DNA from: Stappia sp. ES.058
Lineage (GTDB): Bacteria; Pseudomonadota; Alphaproteobacteria; Rhizobiales; Stappiaceae
Direction: 5' to 3'
DNA length: 64,000 nt
Assembly: GCF_900105595.1 (NCBI RefSeq)
Contig: NZ_LT629784.1
Location: forward strand, 496,001-560,000
Under the pieces are notes generated by a model. It saw only the letters and a program-made list of their open reading frames with translations. It was not told the DNA's origin and did no database searches. Shown piece after piece: positions 42,454 to 51,367 of the stretch (position 1 is its first letter; each line of letters begins with the position of its first letter). The translations under genes and the position numbers were made by a program.

Positions 42454-43839
42454 ATGACCGATGAACCGCTGGAGGCCGACGTCCTGCACCCCCGGGGGCG
42501 CAACCGGGCGCGCGGCATGTTGCGTGATCGCATTGCGATGCAACGCTGGGTCCTGCTGGCCTGTGCGGCGGTGGCAGCCGGGGCTCTTTACGCCGGAACC
42601 GCGCCTGTCCTCTATGTGATCGGTGGATTTGCAATCGTCGCGGGCGCGGCATTGCTTGCCCCTGCGCGCAAGCCGTTGATCGCCCGGCGCCTGCGGCGCA
42701 AGCGCGCCGTTTCCGCCTGGCCGGAAACCGCAATGAAGCATCTGGCGGACGCCTTTCCCAATCCCTGTTTCATCGTCGATCATCGCGGTGTCACCCGATA
42801 TGCCAATACGGCCGCGCGGATCCGCTTCGGGCAAGTGCGGCCCGGCGATCCGATCTCGTTTCGCCTGCGCTCTCCGGCGCTTCTCGAGGCGCTGGAGCGC
42901 GTCATCGGCGGCGATGTCGCACAACGGATCGAGTGGAGCGAGAAATCGCCGGCCGAGCAATGGCTCGAGGCGGTGATCGCGCCGGTGACGCCGGCCCCGA
43001 CAGCCGGCTCGACCGAGGTCGAACAGGCGAGCGCCTCGGGGCAGCAGTTCATTCTCGTCACCATCCAGGACCAGACCGGCCAGCGGCGGCTGGAACGCAT
43101 GCGGGCCGATTTCGTCGCAAACGCGAGCCACGAATTGCGCACGCCGCTTGCCTCGCTGACAGGTTTCGTCGAGACGCTGCTGGGCCCCGCCCGCGACGAT
43201 CCGGTGGCGCGCGAGAAATTCCTGCAGATCATGATGCAGCAGGGCGAGCGCATGCGCCGGCTGATCGACGATCTCCTGTCGCTGTCGCGCGTGGAACTGA
43301 AGGCGCATGTCCAGCCGGAAACCACGCTCGATCTCGTCCCGCTCGTCCGCCACACCTGCGATGCGCTGAAGCCGGTTGCCGACGAGGTCGGCGTTGCCAT
43401 CAAGCTGACGCTGCCCGAGAAGCCGGCCGTTGTGCGCGGCGATCGCGACGAACTCATCGAGGTTCTGGAAAATCTGATCGAGAACAGTCTGAAGTACGGG
43501 GCCTCCGGCAAGCTCATCGAGATCGGTCTGTCGTGGGCGGACCTCGACCGCCCGCAGGCGGAGCCGCGCCCCCCGGGCCAGTGGGTGCTGTCGATCCGCG
43601 ATCACGGGCCGGGCATCGCCCCGGAGCATCTGCCACGTCTGACCGAGCGGTTTTACCGCGTGGACGTGGCGGCGAGCCGGGAGATGAAGGGCACGGGGCT
43701 GGGCCTTGCGATCGTCAAGCACATCCTGACCCGGCACCGGGCGCGGCTCGAGATCGAAAGCCGTCTGGGCGAGGGCGCTAACTTTCTTGTCAAGATACCC
43801 GCGGCAATTTCGGATGCTGAGCCGGCTGTGGATCGATAG
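42454..43839 (+). CDS. phoR: Phosphate regulon sensor histidine kinase PhoR
   Basis: A 461-residue membrane histidine kinase. Two hydrophobic helices occupy about residues 32-48 and 51-69. A PAS-like region follows (about 95-205, FPNPCFIVDHRGVTRYANTA). The phosphorylated histidine is His226 in ANASHELRTPLASLTGFVET, and the ATPase domain has ENLIENSLKYG, RDHGPGIAPEHLPRLTERFY and GTGLGLAIVKHILTRH. It phosphorylates PhoB when phosphate is scarce, under control of PstSCAB-PhoU. Gene order phoR-pstSCAB-phoU-phoB makes the assignment firm. Confidence 0.95.
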   Translation: MTDEPLEADVLHPRGRNRARGMLRDRIAMQRWVLLACAAVAAGALYAGTAPVLYVIGGFAIVAGAALLAPARKPLIARRLRRKRAVSAWPETAMKHLADAFPNPCFIVDHRGVTRYANTAARIRFGQVRPGDPISFRLRSPALLEALERVIGGDVAQRIEWSEKSPAEQWLEAVIAPVTPAPTAGSTEVEQASASGQQFILVTIQDQTGQRRLERMRADFVANASHELRTPLASLTGFVETLLGPARDDPVAREKFLQIMMQQGERMRRLIDDLLSLSRVELKAHVQPETTLDLVPLVRHTCDALKPVADEVGVAIKLTLPEKPAVVRGDRDELIEVLENLIENSLKYGASGKLIEIGLSWADLDRPQAEPRPPGQWVLSIRDHGPGIAPEHLPRLTERFYRVDVAASREMKGTGLGLAIVKHILTRHRARLEIESRLGEGANFLVKIPAAISDAEPAVDR

Positions 43840-43863
43840 TCCCGTGTTTTCAAATATTTGAGA

Positions 43864-43907
43864 TGTCATAAAACTGAGATCCAGCCGTCATATAAGCATC
43901 ACGGGCG
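43864..43907 (+). promoter_or_regulatory. Tandem Pho boxes (four 11-bp half-sites) upstream of pstS
   Basis: TGTCATAAAAC (43864), TGAGATCCAGC (43875), CGTCATATAAG (43886) and CATCACGGGCG (43897) run head to tail with an exact 11-bp period. They match PhoB subsites (T-G-T-C-A-T then a short AT-rich spacer), best in sites 1 and 3. They end about 80 bp before the pstS GTG. A weak -10 (TAGGGT) follows at 43913. Two PhoB dimers would bind here. Confidence 0.7.
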
Positions 43908-43988
43908 GCCCCTAGGGTGCCCCTCGACCTTGCGGGAATAAGTCTGCAAGGGGACACTTTAAATCCTGAACATCCAGGGAGACGTCAG

Positions 43989-45026
43989 GTGAAAGTCAAG
44001 GCTCTTCTCAGCGCCACCGCTCTTGCGGTTGCCACCACCGGGTTCGCCGGCGCCGCCGTTGCGCGCGACCAGGTCCAGATCGCCGGTTCCTCCACGGTTC
44101 TGCCCTACGCTTCGATCGTTGCCGAGGCATTTGGCGAGAACACCGAATTCCCGACCCCGGTCGTTGAATCGGGCGGCTCCTCCGCCGGCCTGAAAAAATT
44201 CTGCAACGGCGTCGGCGAGAACACGATCGACGTCGCGAACGCATCGCGCAAGATCCGCGAAAAGGAAATCAAGGCCTGCGCCGAAGCCGGCGTGACGGAC
44301 ATCATCGAAGTCCGTATCGGCTATGACGGCATCGTCTTTGCCTCCGACATCAACGGCAATTCCTTTGCCTTCACGCAGTCGGATTGGTTCAAGGCCCTGT
44401 CGCCGAAGGTTCTGGTTGACGGCGAGCTCGTCGACAATCCCTACACCAGCTGGAACCAGGTGAATGCGGATTTCGCCGATCAGCCGATCGCCGCTTTCAT
44501 TCCGGGCACCAAACACGGCACGCGTGAAGTCTTCGAAGAGAAGGTTCTTGCGGTCGGTTGCGAAGAGACGGGCGCAATGAAGGCGATGATCGACGCCGGC
44601 ATGAGCGAAGATGACGCCGAAGATGCCTGCATTTCCGTGCGCACCGACGGTGTGTCCGTCGACATCGACGGCGACTACACCGAGACGCTGGCGCGCATCG
44701 ACGCCAACAAGGACGGCATCGGCGTGTTCGGTCTGGCGTTCTACGAGAACAACACCGACAAGCTCCAGGTTGCGACCATGTCCGGCGTGAACCCGTCGAC
44801 CGAGACGATTTCGACCGGCGAGTATCCCGTGTCGCGTCCGCTGTACTTCTACGTCAAGAAGGCCCACATCGGTGTGATTCCGGGTCTCAAGGAGTACGCG
44901 CAGTTCTTCGTCTCCGACGAGATCGCAGGTCCCGACGGCCCGCTGTCGCAGTATGGTCTCGTTGCCGATCCGGAACTGGCCGCGACGCAGGACGCGGTTG
45001 CGAACGAAGTCACGATGGGCAACTAA
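43989..45026 (+). CDS. pstS: Phosphate-binding protein PstS
   Basis: Periplasmic binding protein of the high-affinity phosphate ABC transporter, 345 aa. The signal peptide (VKVKALLSATALAVATTGFA, then GAAVARD) is followed by QIAGSSTVLPYASIVAEAFG, the phosphate-binding segment. VESGGSSAGLKKFCNG and PIAAFIPGTKHGTREVFEEK carry further ligand residues. The GTG at 43989 is preceded by AGGGAGA and removes a spurious leader starting at 43917. Pho boxes lie upstream, and a terminator-like hairpin between pstS and pstC explains excess PstS over the permease. Confidence 0.96.
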   Translation: MKVKALLSATALAVATTGFAGAAVARDQVQIAGSSTVLPYASIVAEAFGENTEFPTPVVESGGSSAGLKKFCNGVGENTIDVANASRKIREKEIKACAEAGVTDIIEVRIGYDGIVFASDINGNSFAFTQSDWFKALSPKVLVDGELVDNPYTSWNQVNADFADQPIAAFIPGTKHGTREVFEEKVLAVGCEETGAMKAMIDAGMSEDDAEDACISVRTDGVSVDIDGDYTETLARIDANKDGIGVFGLAFYENNTDKLQVATMSGVNPSTETISTGEYPVSRPLYFYVKKAHIGVIPGLKEYAQFFVSDEIAGPDGPLSQYGLVADPELAATQDAVANEVTMGN

Positions 45027-45043
45027 GCCCATTGGTTTAATGG

Positions 45044-45080
45044 AAGGACGGCGGGTCTGCGCCGTCCTTCTTTGTTTTTC
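45044..45080 (+). terminator. Hairpin terminator between pstS and pstC
   Basis: An 11-bp stem GAAGGACGGCG (45044-45054), loop GGTCTG, and CGCCGTCCTTC (45061-45071) is followed by TTTGTTTTT. It lies 18 bp after the pstS stop and 20 bp before pstC. It should stop most transcripts after pstS and let a fraction read through to pstCAB-phoU-phoB. Confidence 0.8.
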
Positions 45081-45100
45081 CGCTGACCGGATCGGGTGTC

Positions 45101-46570
45101 ATGTCCCTGCCAATATTGGTTTTCGTTCTTCTGGCCTTGTCCGTGGCCGGCTTCGTGCTCGGGCGCGGCAAGGCGATCGCAAGTGCGGGCGGGGACGCGC
45201 GCAATCTTCATTCGCTGCCGAATTACTACGGCTGGTTCGGGTTTCTTGTTGCGCTGCTTCCCGCTTCCCTCGTGCTTCTTCTGTGGCTTCCGGCCCAAAG
45301 CGTCGTCATCGAGAACCAGGTTTCGGCGATGATCTCCGACCGCGCGGCGGAGGAAAGCTCGCTCGGTCTCGTCATGAGCGACGTGGAGCGGGTGGCCGAC
45401 GGGCTCGATCTGGCGGTCGGGGCGGGGATCCTGAGCGAAGACCAGGCCGCGTCGATCCGCACGGAATTCACCGACGTGCGTGACCGTCTCGGCGAGGTCG
45501 GGGTCGCGCTCGGGTCGGATGTGACCTCTGAAACGCTCCAGGCCGCGCAACGGTATCGCGCCCTGTCGTCGACCGGGGATCTGATGCGCGCGGTTGCCGT
45601 TATCGGCGCGGCGCTTGCCGGACTGGCCTTCGTCTACATGCGCACGGACAAGATGTTTCGCGCGCGCAACGCGGTCGAGGGGGTTGTGCGCTGGATCCTG
45701 ATCTTCGCGGCCTCCATTGCAATCCTGACGACGGTCGGTATCATTTTGTCGCTGATTTTCAACACGGTCGAATTCTTCAAGCTTTATCCGGCATGGGATT
45801 TTTTCTTCGGCCTGACGTGGAGCCCGAGCTTCGGCGGCGGCTCCGAGCTTGGCATCCTGCCGCTGCTTTGGGCGACGCTTTACATCTCCTTCATCGCGCT
45901 GGCCGTGGCGGTGCCGGTCGGGCTCTTTGCCGCGATCTACCTGTCGGAATACGCCGGAACGGCGGTGCGCGCGGTTGCCAAACCGCTTCTGGAGGTTCTC
46001 GCCGGCATTCCCACCATCGTCTACGGTCTCTTCGCGCTGCTCACGGTCGGTCCGTTGCTCGTCGATATCTTTGGCGATGGCGGATTGCTCGGCGTGGGTT
46101 GGATGGGCGGCGGAACGGCGGTCATGACGGCCGGCCTGGTCATGGGCATCATGCTCATTCCCTTCGTCAGCTCCCTGTCCGATGACATCATCAACGCGGT
46201 GCCGCAGTCGATGCGCGACGGGTCTCTGGGTCTTGGGGCCACCCATTCCGAAACCGTGAAGCAGGTCATCCTGCCGGCGGCGCTTCCAGGCATTGTCGGG
46301 GCGATCCTGCTCGCCGGGTCGCGCGCCATCGGCGAAACCATGATCGTGGTTCTGGGAGCGGGGGCTGCCGCGCGGTTGAGCCTCAATCCCTTCGAGGCCA
46401 TGACCACCGTGACGGCAAAAATCGTCAGCCAGCTGACGGGAGATGCGGATTTCGCTTCGCCCGAAGCCTTGGTCGCCTTCGCACTCGGCATGACGCTCTT
46501 CGTGATCACGCTGGGGCTTAATGTCATCGCCCTCTACATCGTGCGCAAATATCGGGAACAGTACGAATGA
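45101..46570 (+). CDS. pstC: Phosphate ABC transporter permease PstC, long form
   Basis: A 489-residue inner-membrane permease. The C-terminal half is the usual PstC membrane domain, with ATLYISFIALAVAVPVGLFA, GTAVMTAGLVMGIMLIPFVS and the EAA-like coupling loop SMRDGSLGLGATHSETVKQV. The N-terminal 200 residues (two membrane helices around a soluble loop rich in Asp and Val, about 80-165) match the DUF3708 extension of alphaproteobacterial PstC. E. coli PstC has only about 320 residues. The stop overlaps the pstA ATG by four bases. Confidence 0.94.
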   Translation: MSLPILVFVLLALSVAGFVLGRGKAIASAGGDARNLHSLPNYYGWFGFLVALLPASLVLLLWLPAQSVVIENQVSAMISDRAAEESSLGLVMSDVERVADGLDLAVGAGILSEDQAASIRTEFTDVRDRLGEVGVALGSDVTSETLQAAQRYRALSSTGDLMRAVAVIGAALAGLAFVYMRTDKMFRARNAVEGVVRWILIFAASIAILTTVGIILSLIFNTVEFFKLYPAWDFFFGLTWSPSFGGGSELGILPLLWATLYISFIALAVAVPVGLFAAIYLSEYAGTAVRAVAKPLLEVLAGIPTIVYGLFALLTVGPLLVDIFGDGGLLGVGWMGGGTAVMTAGLVMGIMLIPFVSSLSDDIINAVPQSMRDGSLGLGATHSETVKQVILPAALPGIVGAILLAGSRAIGETMIVVLGAGAAARLSLNPFEAMTTVTAKIVSQLTGDADFASPEALVAFALGMTLFVITLGLNVIALYIVRKYREQYE

Positions 46571-47910
46571 CCGACACGACAGCACAGACCGGGCGTCCGG
46601 TCGCAGCGCCCGCCCGCAAGGGGTCGCTTCTTGAGGTCGACGCCCTGACCCGCAAGCGCAACGCCGCCGAAGCCCGCTTCAAAATGTATGGCCTCTCGGC
46701 GGTGATCATCGGGCTGTTGTTCCTGATCGCGCTTCTCGCGACGATCCTGAGCAATGGCACATCGGCTTTCACGCAAACCTTCATCACCATTCCGGTGCCA
46801 CTGGAACAGTCCGAAATCGAAGCTGCGGAAGCATCGATCGTCAAGACGTCCAAGTATCGCGCCATCATCGGCGGCGCCTTCGCCAACGTTCTGTCGTCGG
46901 CCGGAATCGAGACCGACATGTCGGCGCGCGACCTGGACAAGATGATGTCTTCGGGGGCGGCGGCGAGCGTGCGCGACTTCGTGCTCGCAAATCCCGACAG
47001 CATCGGCACCACGCACACATTCGATCTTCTGGCCTCCTCGCGTGTCGATGGCTACCTGAAGGGACGCGTTACCCGGGAGGATCTGGTCAACGACAAGAAC
47101 CTCGATGCGGCCCATCTTGACATCGTTGACCGGCTGAGCGCCGCCGGCATCCTGCAGAAGCGGTTCAACTGGCAGTTCATCTTCGGCGCCGACGCCTCGG
47201 ACAGCCGCCCAGAGCAGGCCGGTATCGGCGTCTCGATGATCGGGTCGTTCTTCATGATGCTTGTCGTGCTTGTCCTGTCGCTGCCGATCGGCGTGGCGGC
47301 CTCGATCTACCTTGAGGAATTCGCCCCGAAGAACCGGTTCACCGATCTGATCGAGGTGAACATCTCCAATCTGGCGGCGGTTCCCTCGATCGTCTTCGGC
47401 ATCCTCGGTCTGGCCGCCTTCATCCAGTTCGCGCATCTGCCGCAGTCCGCGCCGCTTGTCGGCGGGCTGGTGCTCACGCTGATGACGCTGCCGACGATCA
47501 TCATCTCGACCCGGGCGTCGCTGAAGTCGGTGCCGCCGTCGATCCGCAACGCCGCTCTCGGGGTCGGTGCCTCCAAGATGCAGTCGGTGTTTCACCATGT
47601 CCTGCCGCTGGCGATGCCCGGCATCCTCACCGGCACGATCATCGGCCTTGCGCAGGCGCTGGGCGAAACCGCGCCGCTTCTGCTGATCGGCATGGTCGGC
47701 TTCATCGCCTCCAATGTGCCGGACGGCGTGGCCGCCGGCTTCCTCGATCCGAATTCGGCGATGCCCGCCCAGATCTACGAGTGGGCGAAACGCGCCGACC
47801 CCGCCTTCTACGAGCGGGCCTGGGGCGGCATCATCATTCTGCTCCTGTTCTTGATGACGATGAACATTATCGCGATCATTCTGCGTCGCCGCTTCGAGCG
47901 GCGCTGGTAA
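46567..47910 (+). CDS. pstA: Phosphate ABC transporter permease PstA, long form
   Basis: A 447-residue permease partner of PstC. A first membrane helix (about 41-60) is followed by a soluble insertion of about 150 residues (DUF3333 type, with [19 protein letters not shown]). The permease core has [39 protein letters not shown] and the coupling loop [38 protein letters not shown] is also typical. The usual PstA is about 300 residues. ATGA overlap with pstC couples their translation. Confidence 0.94.
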   Translation: MTDTTAQTGRPVAAPARKGSLLEVDALTRKRNAAEARFKMYGLSAVIIGLLFLIALLATILSNGTSAFTQTFITIPVPLEQSEIEAAEASIVKTSKYRAIIGGAFANVLSSAGIETDMSARDLDKMMSSGAAASVRDFVLANPDSIGTTHTFDLLASSRVDGYLKGRVTREDLVNDKNLDAAHLDIVDRLSAAGILQKRFNWQFIFGADASDSRPEQAGIGVSMIGSFFMMLVVLVLSLPIGVAASIYLEEFAPKNRFTDLIEVNISNLAAVPSIVFGILGLAAFIQFAHLPQSAPLVGGLVLTLMTLPTIIISTRASLKSVPPSIRNAALGVGASKMQSVFHHVLPLAMPGILTGTIIGLAQALGETAPLLLIGMVGFIASNVPDGVAAGFLDPNSAMPAQIYEWAKRADPAFYERAWGGIIILLLFLMTMNIIAIILRRRFERRW

Positions 47911-47924
47911 GGAAAGTGCAAGCC

Positions 47925-48722
47925 ATGAACGAGATGCCCGTCGTCGACGCCGACGCCGAAACCGTGCCGCCGAAGATCTCGGCCCGCAAGGTCCAGGTTT
48001 TCTACGGCGAGACACATGCCATCAAGGATGTGGACCTCAACATCGCCGACCGGACCGTAACGGCCTTCATCGGTCCGTCCGGCTGCGGCAAGTCCACCTT
48101 CCTGCGCTGTCTCAACCGCATGAACGACACCATCGACATTTGCCGTGTCCAGGGCGACATCCGCATCGACGGGGAAGACATCTACGATCCCAAGGTCGAT
48201 CCGGTGCAACTGCGCGCCAAGGTCGGGATGGTGTTCCAGAAGCCCAATCCCTTCCCCAAGTCGATCTACGACAACATTGCTTACGGTCCGCGGATTCACG
48301 GATTGTCGCGCTCCAAGACGGATCTCGATGAGATCGTCGCCAACAGCCTGCAGAAGGCCGGTCTTTACGAAGAGGTCAAGGATCGGCTGGACGAGCCGGG
48401 AACGGGCCTGTCCGGCGGTCAGCAGCAGCGGTTGTGCATCGCGCGCGCCATTGCGGTGAGTCCGGAGGTCATCCTCATGGACGAGCCGTGTTCGGCGCTC
48501 GATCCGATCGCCACGGCGAAGATCGAGGAGCTGATCGACGAATTGCGGGCGAACTATACGATCGTGATCGTCACCCACTCCATGCAGCAGGCGGCGCGCG
48601 TCTCGCAGCGCACCGCATTTTTCCATCTTGGCAATCTGGTCGAGGAGGGGGAAACCAAAGAGATTTTCACCAATCCCGTTGATCGGCGCACGCAGGACTA
48701 TATCACCGGCCGCTTCGGCTAA
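47925..48722 (+). CDS. pstB: Phosphate ABC transporter ATP-binding protein PstB
   Basis: A 265-residue cytosolic ATPase of the phosphate transporter. Walker A is GPSGCGKST at about residues 50-58, with [12 protein letters not shown] after it. The Q-loop is in [20 protein letters not shown], the ABC signature is [16 protein letters not shown], and Walker B ends [20 protein letters not shown]. The start at 47925 is preceded by AAGGAA. It is 14 bp after pstA. Length and motifs are typical. Confidence 0.97.
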   Translation: MNEMPVVDADAETVPPKISARKVQVFYGETHAIKDVDLNIADRTVTAFIGPSGCGKSTFLRCLNRMNDTIDICRVQGDIRIDGEDIYDPKVDPVQLRAKVGMVFQKPNPFPKSIYDNIAYGPRIHGLSRSKTDLDEIVANSLQKAGLYEEVKDRLDEPGTGLSGGQQQRLCIARAIAVSPEVILMDEPCSALDPIATAKIEELIDELRANYTIVIVTHSMQQAARVSQRTAFFHLGNLVEEGETKEIFTNPVDRRTQDYITGRFG

Positions 48723-48783
48723 CGGTTGCGCCAACGGGACGTGTCGCTGCCGGCTCGCCGGCGTGCCGCAATGGAGATTTGAA

Positions 48784-49494
48784 ATGCCGAATCATACAGT
48801 GACTTCCTTCGACGACGAGCTCAAATCCGTGGCCGGTCGCGTTTCGGAAATGGGCGGGCTTTCCGAAGTCATGCTGACCGATGCGATTTCCGCGCTGATC
48901 CGTATGGACAAGGAGCTTGCCCGCAAGGTCATCGCCCAGGACAAGCGCGTCGACGCGCTGCAGTTCGAGGTTGAGGATCAGGCGATCCTGATTATTGCCC
49001 GCCGCCAGCCGGTTGCGCAGGACCTGCGCGACGTGATCGCCGCCATGCGCATCTCCAACGATCTGGAACGTGTCGGCGATCTGGCAAAGAACATCGCCAA
49101 GCGGGTGATCGCCATTGAGGGATCGTTCGACAGCAAGAAGTTCGCGCTGGGCGTCGAGCACATGAGCGAACTGGCGCAGGAACAGCTCAAGGCGGTGCTT
49201 GATGCCTATGCCAACCGTGACACCTCGTCCGCCGCGAACGTGCGCGAACGCGACGACGAGGTCGACGCTCTCTACACCTCCATCTTTCGAGAACTTCTCA
49301 CCTACATGATGGAGGATCCCCGCCAGATCTCGATTTGCGCGCATCTTTTGTTCTGCGCAAAGAATATCGAACGCATCGGTGATCATGCGACCAACATCGC
49401 GGAAAACGTCATCTACATGTCGACGGGTGTGCAACCTGCCGACGACCGCCACAAGGTCGACGAGACCGGCGTGGAGACCGGCGCCGCGAGCTGA
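48784..49494 (+). CDS. phoU: Phosphate transport system regulatory protein PhoU
   Basis: A 236-residue peripheral protein that links Pst transport to PhoR and keeps the regulon off when phosphate is plentiful. Its two repeated three-helix bundles each carry an acidic metal-binding motif: ISNDLERVGDLAKNIAKRVI (about residue 95-114) and KNIERIGDHATNIAENVIYM (about 195-215). GGAGA before the ATG at 48784 fixes the start. It lies 61 bp after pstB and 38 bp before phoB. Confidence 0.96.
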   Translation: MPNHTVTSFDDELKSVAGRVSEMGGLSEVMLTDAISALIRMDKELARKVIAQDKRVDALQFEVEDQAILIIARRQPVAQDLRDVIAAMRISNDLERVGDLAKNIAKRVIAIEGSFDSKKFALGVEHMSELAQEQLKAVLDAYANRDTSSAANVRERDDEVDALYTSIFRELLTYMMEDPRQISICAHLLFCAKNIERIGDHATNIAENVIYMSTGVQPADDRHKVDETGVETGAAS

Positions 49495-49532
49495 CGCGCG
49501 ACGTGTGAAGAGACAAGGCGAGGTTACCGCAA

Positions 49533-50231
49533 ATGCCAAAGGTTCTTATTGTCGAGGACGAGGAACCTCTCATCATGATGCTGCGCTACAATCTGGAGGC
49601 GGAAGGCTATTCGGTCGACACCTGCATGCGCGGCGACGAGGCGGAGCTCTTGCTGCGCGAGCAACAGCCGGACCTTCTGCTTTTGGACTGGATGCTGCCC
49701 GGCCTGTCCGGCATCGAGCTCTGCCGCAGGTTGCGGGCGCGTTCGGAAACGGAGCGACTTCCCGTGATCATGCTCACGGCTCGCGGCGAGGAGCAGGAGC
49801 GCATTCGCGGCCTGGCGACCGGGGCCGACGACTATGTGGTGAAACCGTTCTCGATCCCCGAGCTGATGGCGCGGGTGCGGGCAATGCTGCGCCGTGCCAA
49901 GCCGGAGGTCGTGTCCTCGCAATTGCGCTCGGGTGATCTCGAACTCGACCGCGAGACCCACCGGGTGCGCCGCGCGGGCCGGGAGATCCATCTCGGGCCG
50001 ACCGAGTTCCGCCTGCTGGAATTTCTGATGACCTCGCCGGGGCGTGTCTATACCCGCGAACAGTTGCTCGACGGCGTCTGGGGCCACGATGTCTATGTCG
50101 ACGAGCGCACTGTTGACGTTCATGTCGGGCGCCTGCGCAAGGCGATCAACCGGGGCAGGATGGTCGATCCGATCCGCACCGTGCGCGGCGCGGGATATGC
50201 GTTCAACGACCAGTTTGCCGTCGCGTCCTGA
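49533..50231 (+). CDS. phoB: Phosphate regulon response regulator PhoB
   Basis: A 232-residue OmpR/PhoB-type transcription factor. The receiver domain (about 1-120) has the acidic pair in VEDEE, the phosphorylated Asp52 in LLLDWMLPGLSG, the Thr in IMLTARG and Lys in DYVVKPFS. The winged-helix DNA-binding domain (about 130-228) contains LGPTEFRLLEFLMTSPGRVY and VDVHVGRLRKAIN. It binds the Pho boxes upstream of pstS. It ends the operon and is followed by a strong terminator. Confidence 0.97.
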   Translation: MPKVLIVEDEEPLIMMLRYNLEAEGYSVDTCMRGDEAELLLREQQPDLLLLDWMLPGLSGIELCRRLRARSETERLPVIMLTARGEEQERIRGLATGADDYVVKPFSIPELMARVRAMLRRAKPEVVSSQLRSGDLELDRETHRVRRAGREIHLGPTEFRLLEFLMTSPGRVYTREQLLDGVWGHDVYVDERTVDVHVGRLRKAINRGRMVDPIRTVRGAGYAFNDQFAVAS

Positions 50232-50294
50232 TTTCGCGGCATGCGCACCGCGGTTTTTCGCCCCGGTCTCTCAAGGAGACGTCTGCCGAATACG

Positions 50295-50329
50295 AAAAGG
50301 CCCGCACCGTTCCCCGGTGCGGGCCTTTT
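50295..50329. terminator. Bidirectional intrinsic terminator between phoB and gcrA
   Basis: A 15-bp stem AAAAGGCCCGCACCG (50295-50309) with loop TTCCC pairs with CGGTGCGGGCCTTTT (50315-50329). A-tract on one side and T-tract on the other make it function in both directions. It sits between the convergent phoB and gcrA genes. Confidence 0.9.
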
Positions 50330-50365
50330 CAATCGTCTGGCGCCGGAACGCTACCCGGGTCTATT

Positions 50366-50905
50366 TCAGCCCGCTGCCACCGCGCGCTGGTTCTGGGTGC
50401 GACGCCGGTCGCTCGCCGGCTGATAGGCAATGCGGCAGTGATGCGCGCAATAGGGAACGCCGGGGTTGGAGGCGTGTCCGCAAAAGTAGAAGTCGTCGCT
50501 CGTCGGATCGCCGATAGGCCACTTGCAGGTGCGCTCGGTCAACGTCAGGATCGAGGCGCGCTTTGCGATCGGAACGAGTTCGGCCACTGGCTGACTCTTG
50601 GGCGCGGGCGCGGCCACCGGAGCGGTTTCGGCCTTGAGCGCTGTCGCGCCGATGCTTTGCGGCATCGGCGAATGTGGTGTCTCGGTGTGAGACTGGCTCT
50701 CCGACATGGAGGGTTTGGCGGTTTTCCGGGATTTCTGCGATGCGGACGCCTGGGTCTTGGCGCGTCCTGACAGGCCCAGCCGGTGCACCTTGCCGATTAC
50801 GGCGTTGCGCGTGACCCCGCCCAGTTCCGCCGCGATCTGGCTGGCGCTCAGTCCGTCGCCCCACAGCTTCTTCAACAGGTCGACACGTTCGCTTGTCCAG
50901 GACAT
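50366..50905 (-). CDS. gcrA: Cell cycle regulator GcrA
   Basis: A 179-residue transcription factor conserved in alphaproteobacteria. The N-terminal DNA-binding domain is MSWTSERVDLLKKLWGDGLS, then ASQIAAELGGVTRNAVIGKV and HRLGLSGRAK. A variable linker (about 55-125) leads to the conserved C-terminus CKWPIGDPTSDDFYFCGHAS with further cysteines in YCAHHC. GcrA interacts with sigma-70 RNA polymerase at methylated GANTC promoters. The start MSWTSERVD at 50905 is the family standard. The upstream region has a CtrA-like site and a GANTC site. Confidence 0.95.
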   Translation of the reverse strand: MSWTSERVDLLKKLWGDGLSASQIAAELGGVTRNAVIGKVHRLGLSGRAKTQASASQKSRKTAKPSMSESQSHTETPHSPMPQSIGATALKAETAPVAAPAPKSQPVAELVPIAKRASILTLTERTCKWPIGDPTSDDFYFCGHASNPGVPYCAHHCRIAYQPASDRRRTQNQRAVAAG

Positions 50906-50943
50906 GCGGCACACTCCGTCTTGGTTCGAGACCCGACATCTGG

Positions 50944-51013
50944 TTAATATCCGGTTATCGGCACACCACAAGGGCACCCCGCTCATCACCGGATTTTGAG
51001 GCTAAAGTGAGTC
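50944..51013 (-). promoter_or_regulatory. Candidate CtrA box and GANTC site upstream of gcrA
   Basis: TTAA-N7-TTAT (50944-50958) differs from the CtrA consensus TTAA-N7-TTAA by one base. It lies about 40 bp before the gcrA ATG. A GANTC site (GAGTC, 51009-51013) overlaps a TTGACT that could be a -35 on the minus strand. In Caulobacter CtrA represses gcrA. Whether that holds here is inference. Confidence 0.4.
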
Positions 51014-51181
51014 AAGCACACGAGATGTCGTATTTCTTAACTTGAAAACTACAATATGCCGCGTTTTCTTCGCAAGGCTTTGCGCAGATTCACCTGGGGA
51101 TAGTGCCGGTTTTCCCCAACAAACCCTCAACCAGCGGATGGCCAGTGGATTCCGGCGACGTGCCGGAGCGTGGCAAGCACG

Positions 51182-51367
51182 TTGACTTTTCAGGTCCGCG
51201 CGGGTGTATAACGACGTGTCGTCGTGGTGCCGCCTCTCTTGGGCGGCACTCTGCTTTCCGGGGGCCGCAATTGCGCGCCAAATGTCGGAAGTGGCATCTC
51301 GGCGGCGGCAAACCCGGGTGTCAGGCAGCCAGCAGGCGCCGGCAACCCAAACTGAGGCGAGACGGAC
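51182..51367 (+). promoter_or_regulatory. Candidate argD promoter and structured leader
   Basis: TTGACT (51182-51187), 19 bp, then TATAAC suggests a promoter, with a transcription start near 51217. The expected leader of about 150 bases contains the inverted repeats ACGAC-N5-GTCGT (51211-51225) and GTGCCGCC-N7-GGCGGCAC (51227-51249). No leader peptide with an arginine run is evident. The rest of the 378-bp gcrA-argD gap shows nothing else. Confidence 0.35.

Noticed and set aside
50925..50960. tRNA-like T-arm (GGTTCGAGACC) upstream of gcrA
   Set aside because: No acceptor stem, D-arm or anticodon arm can be folded around it.
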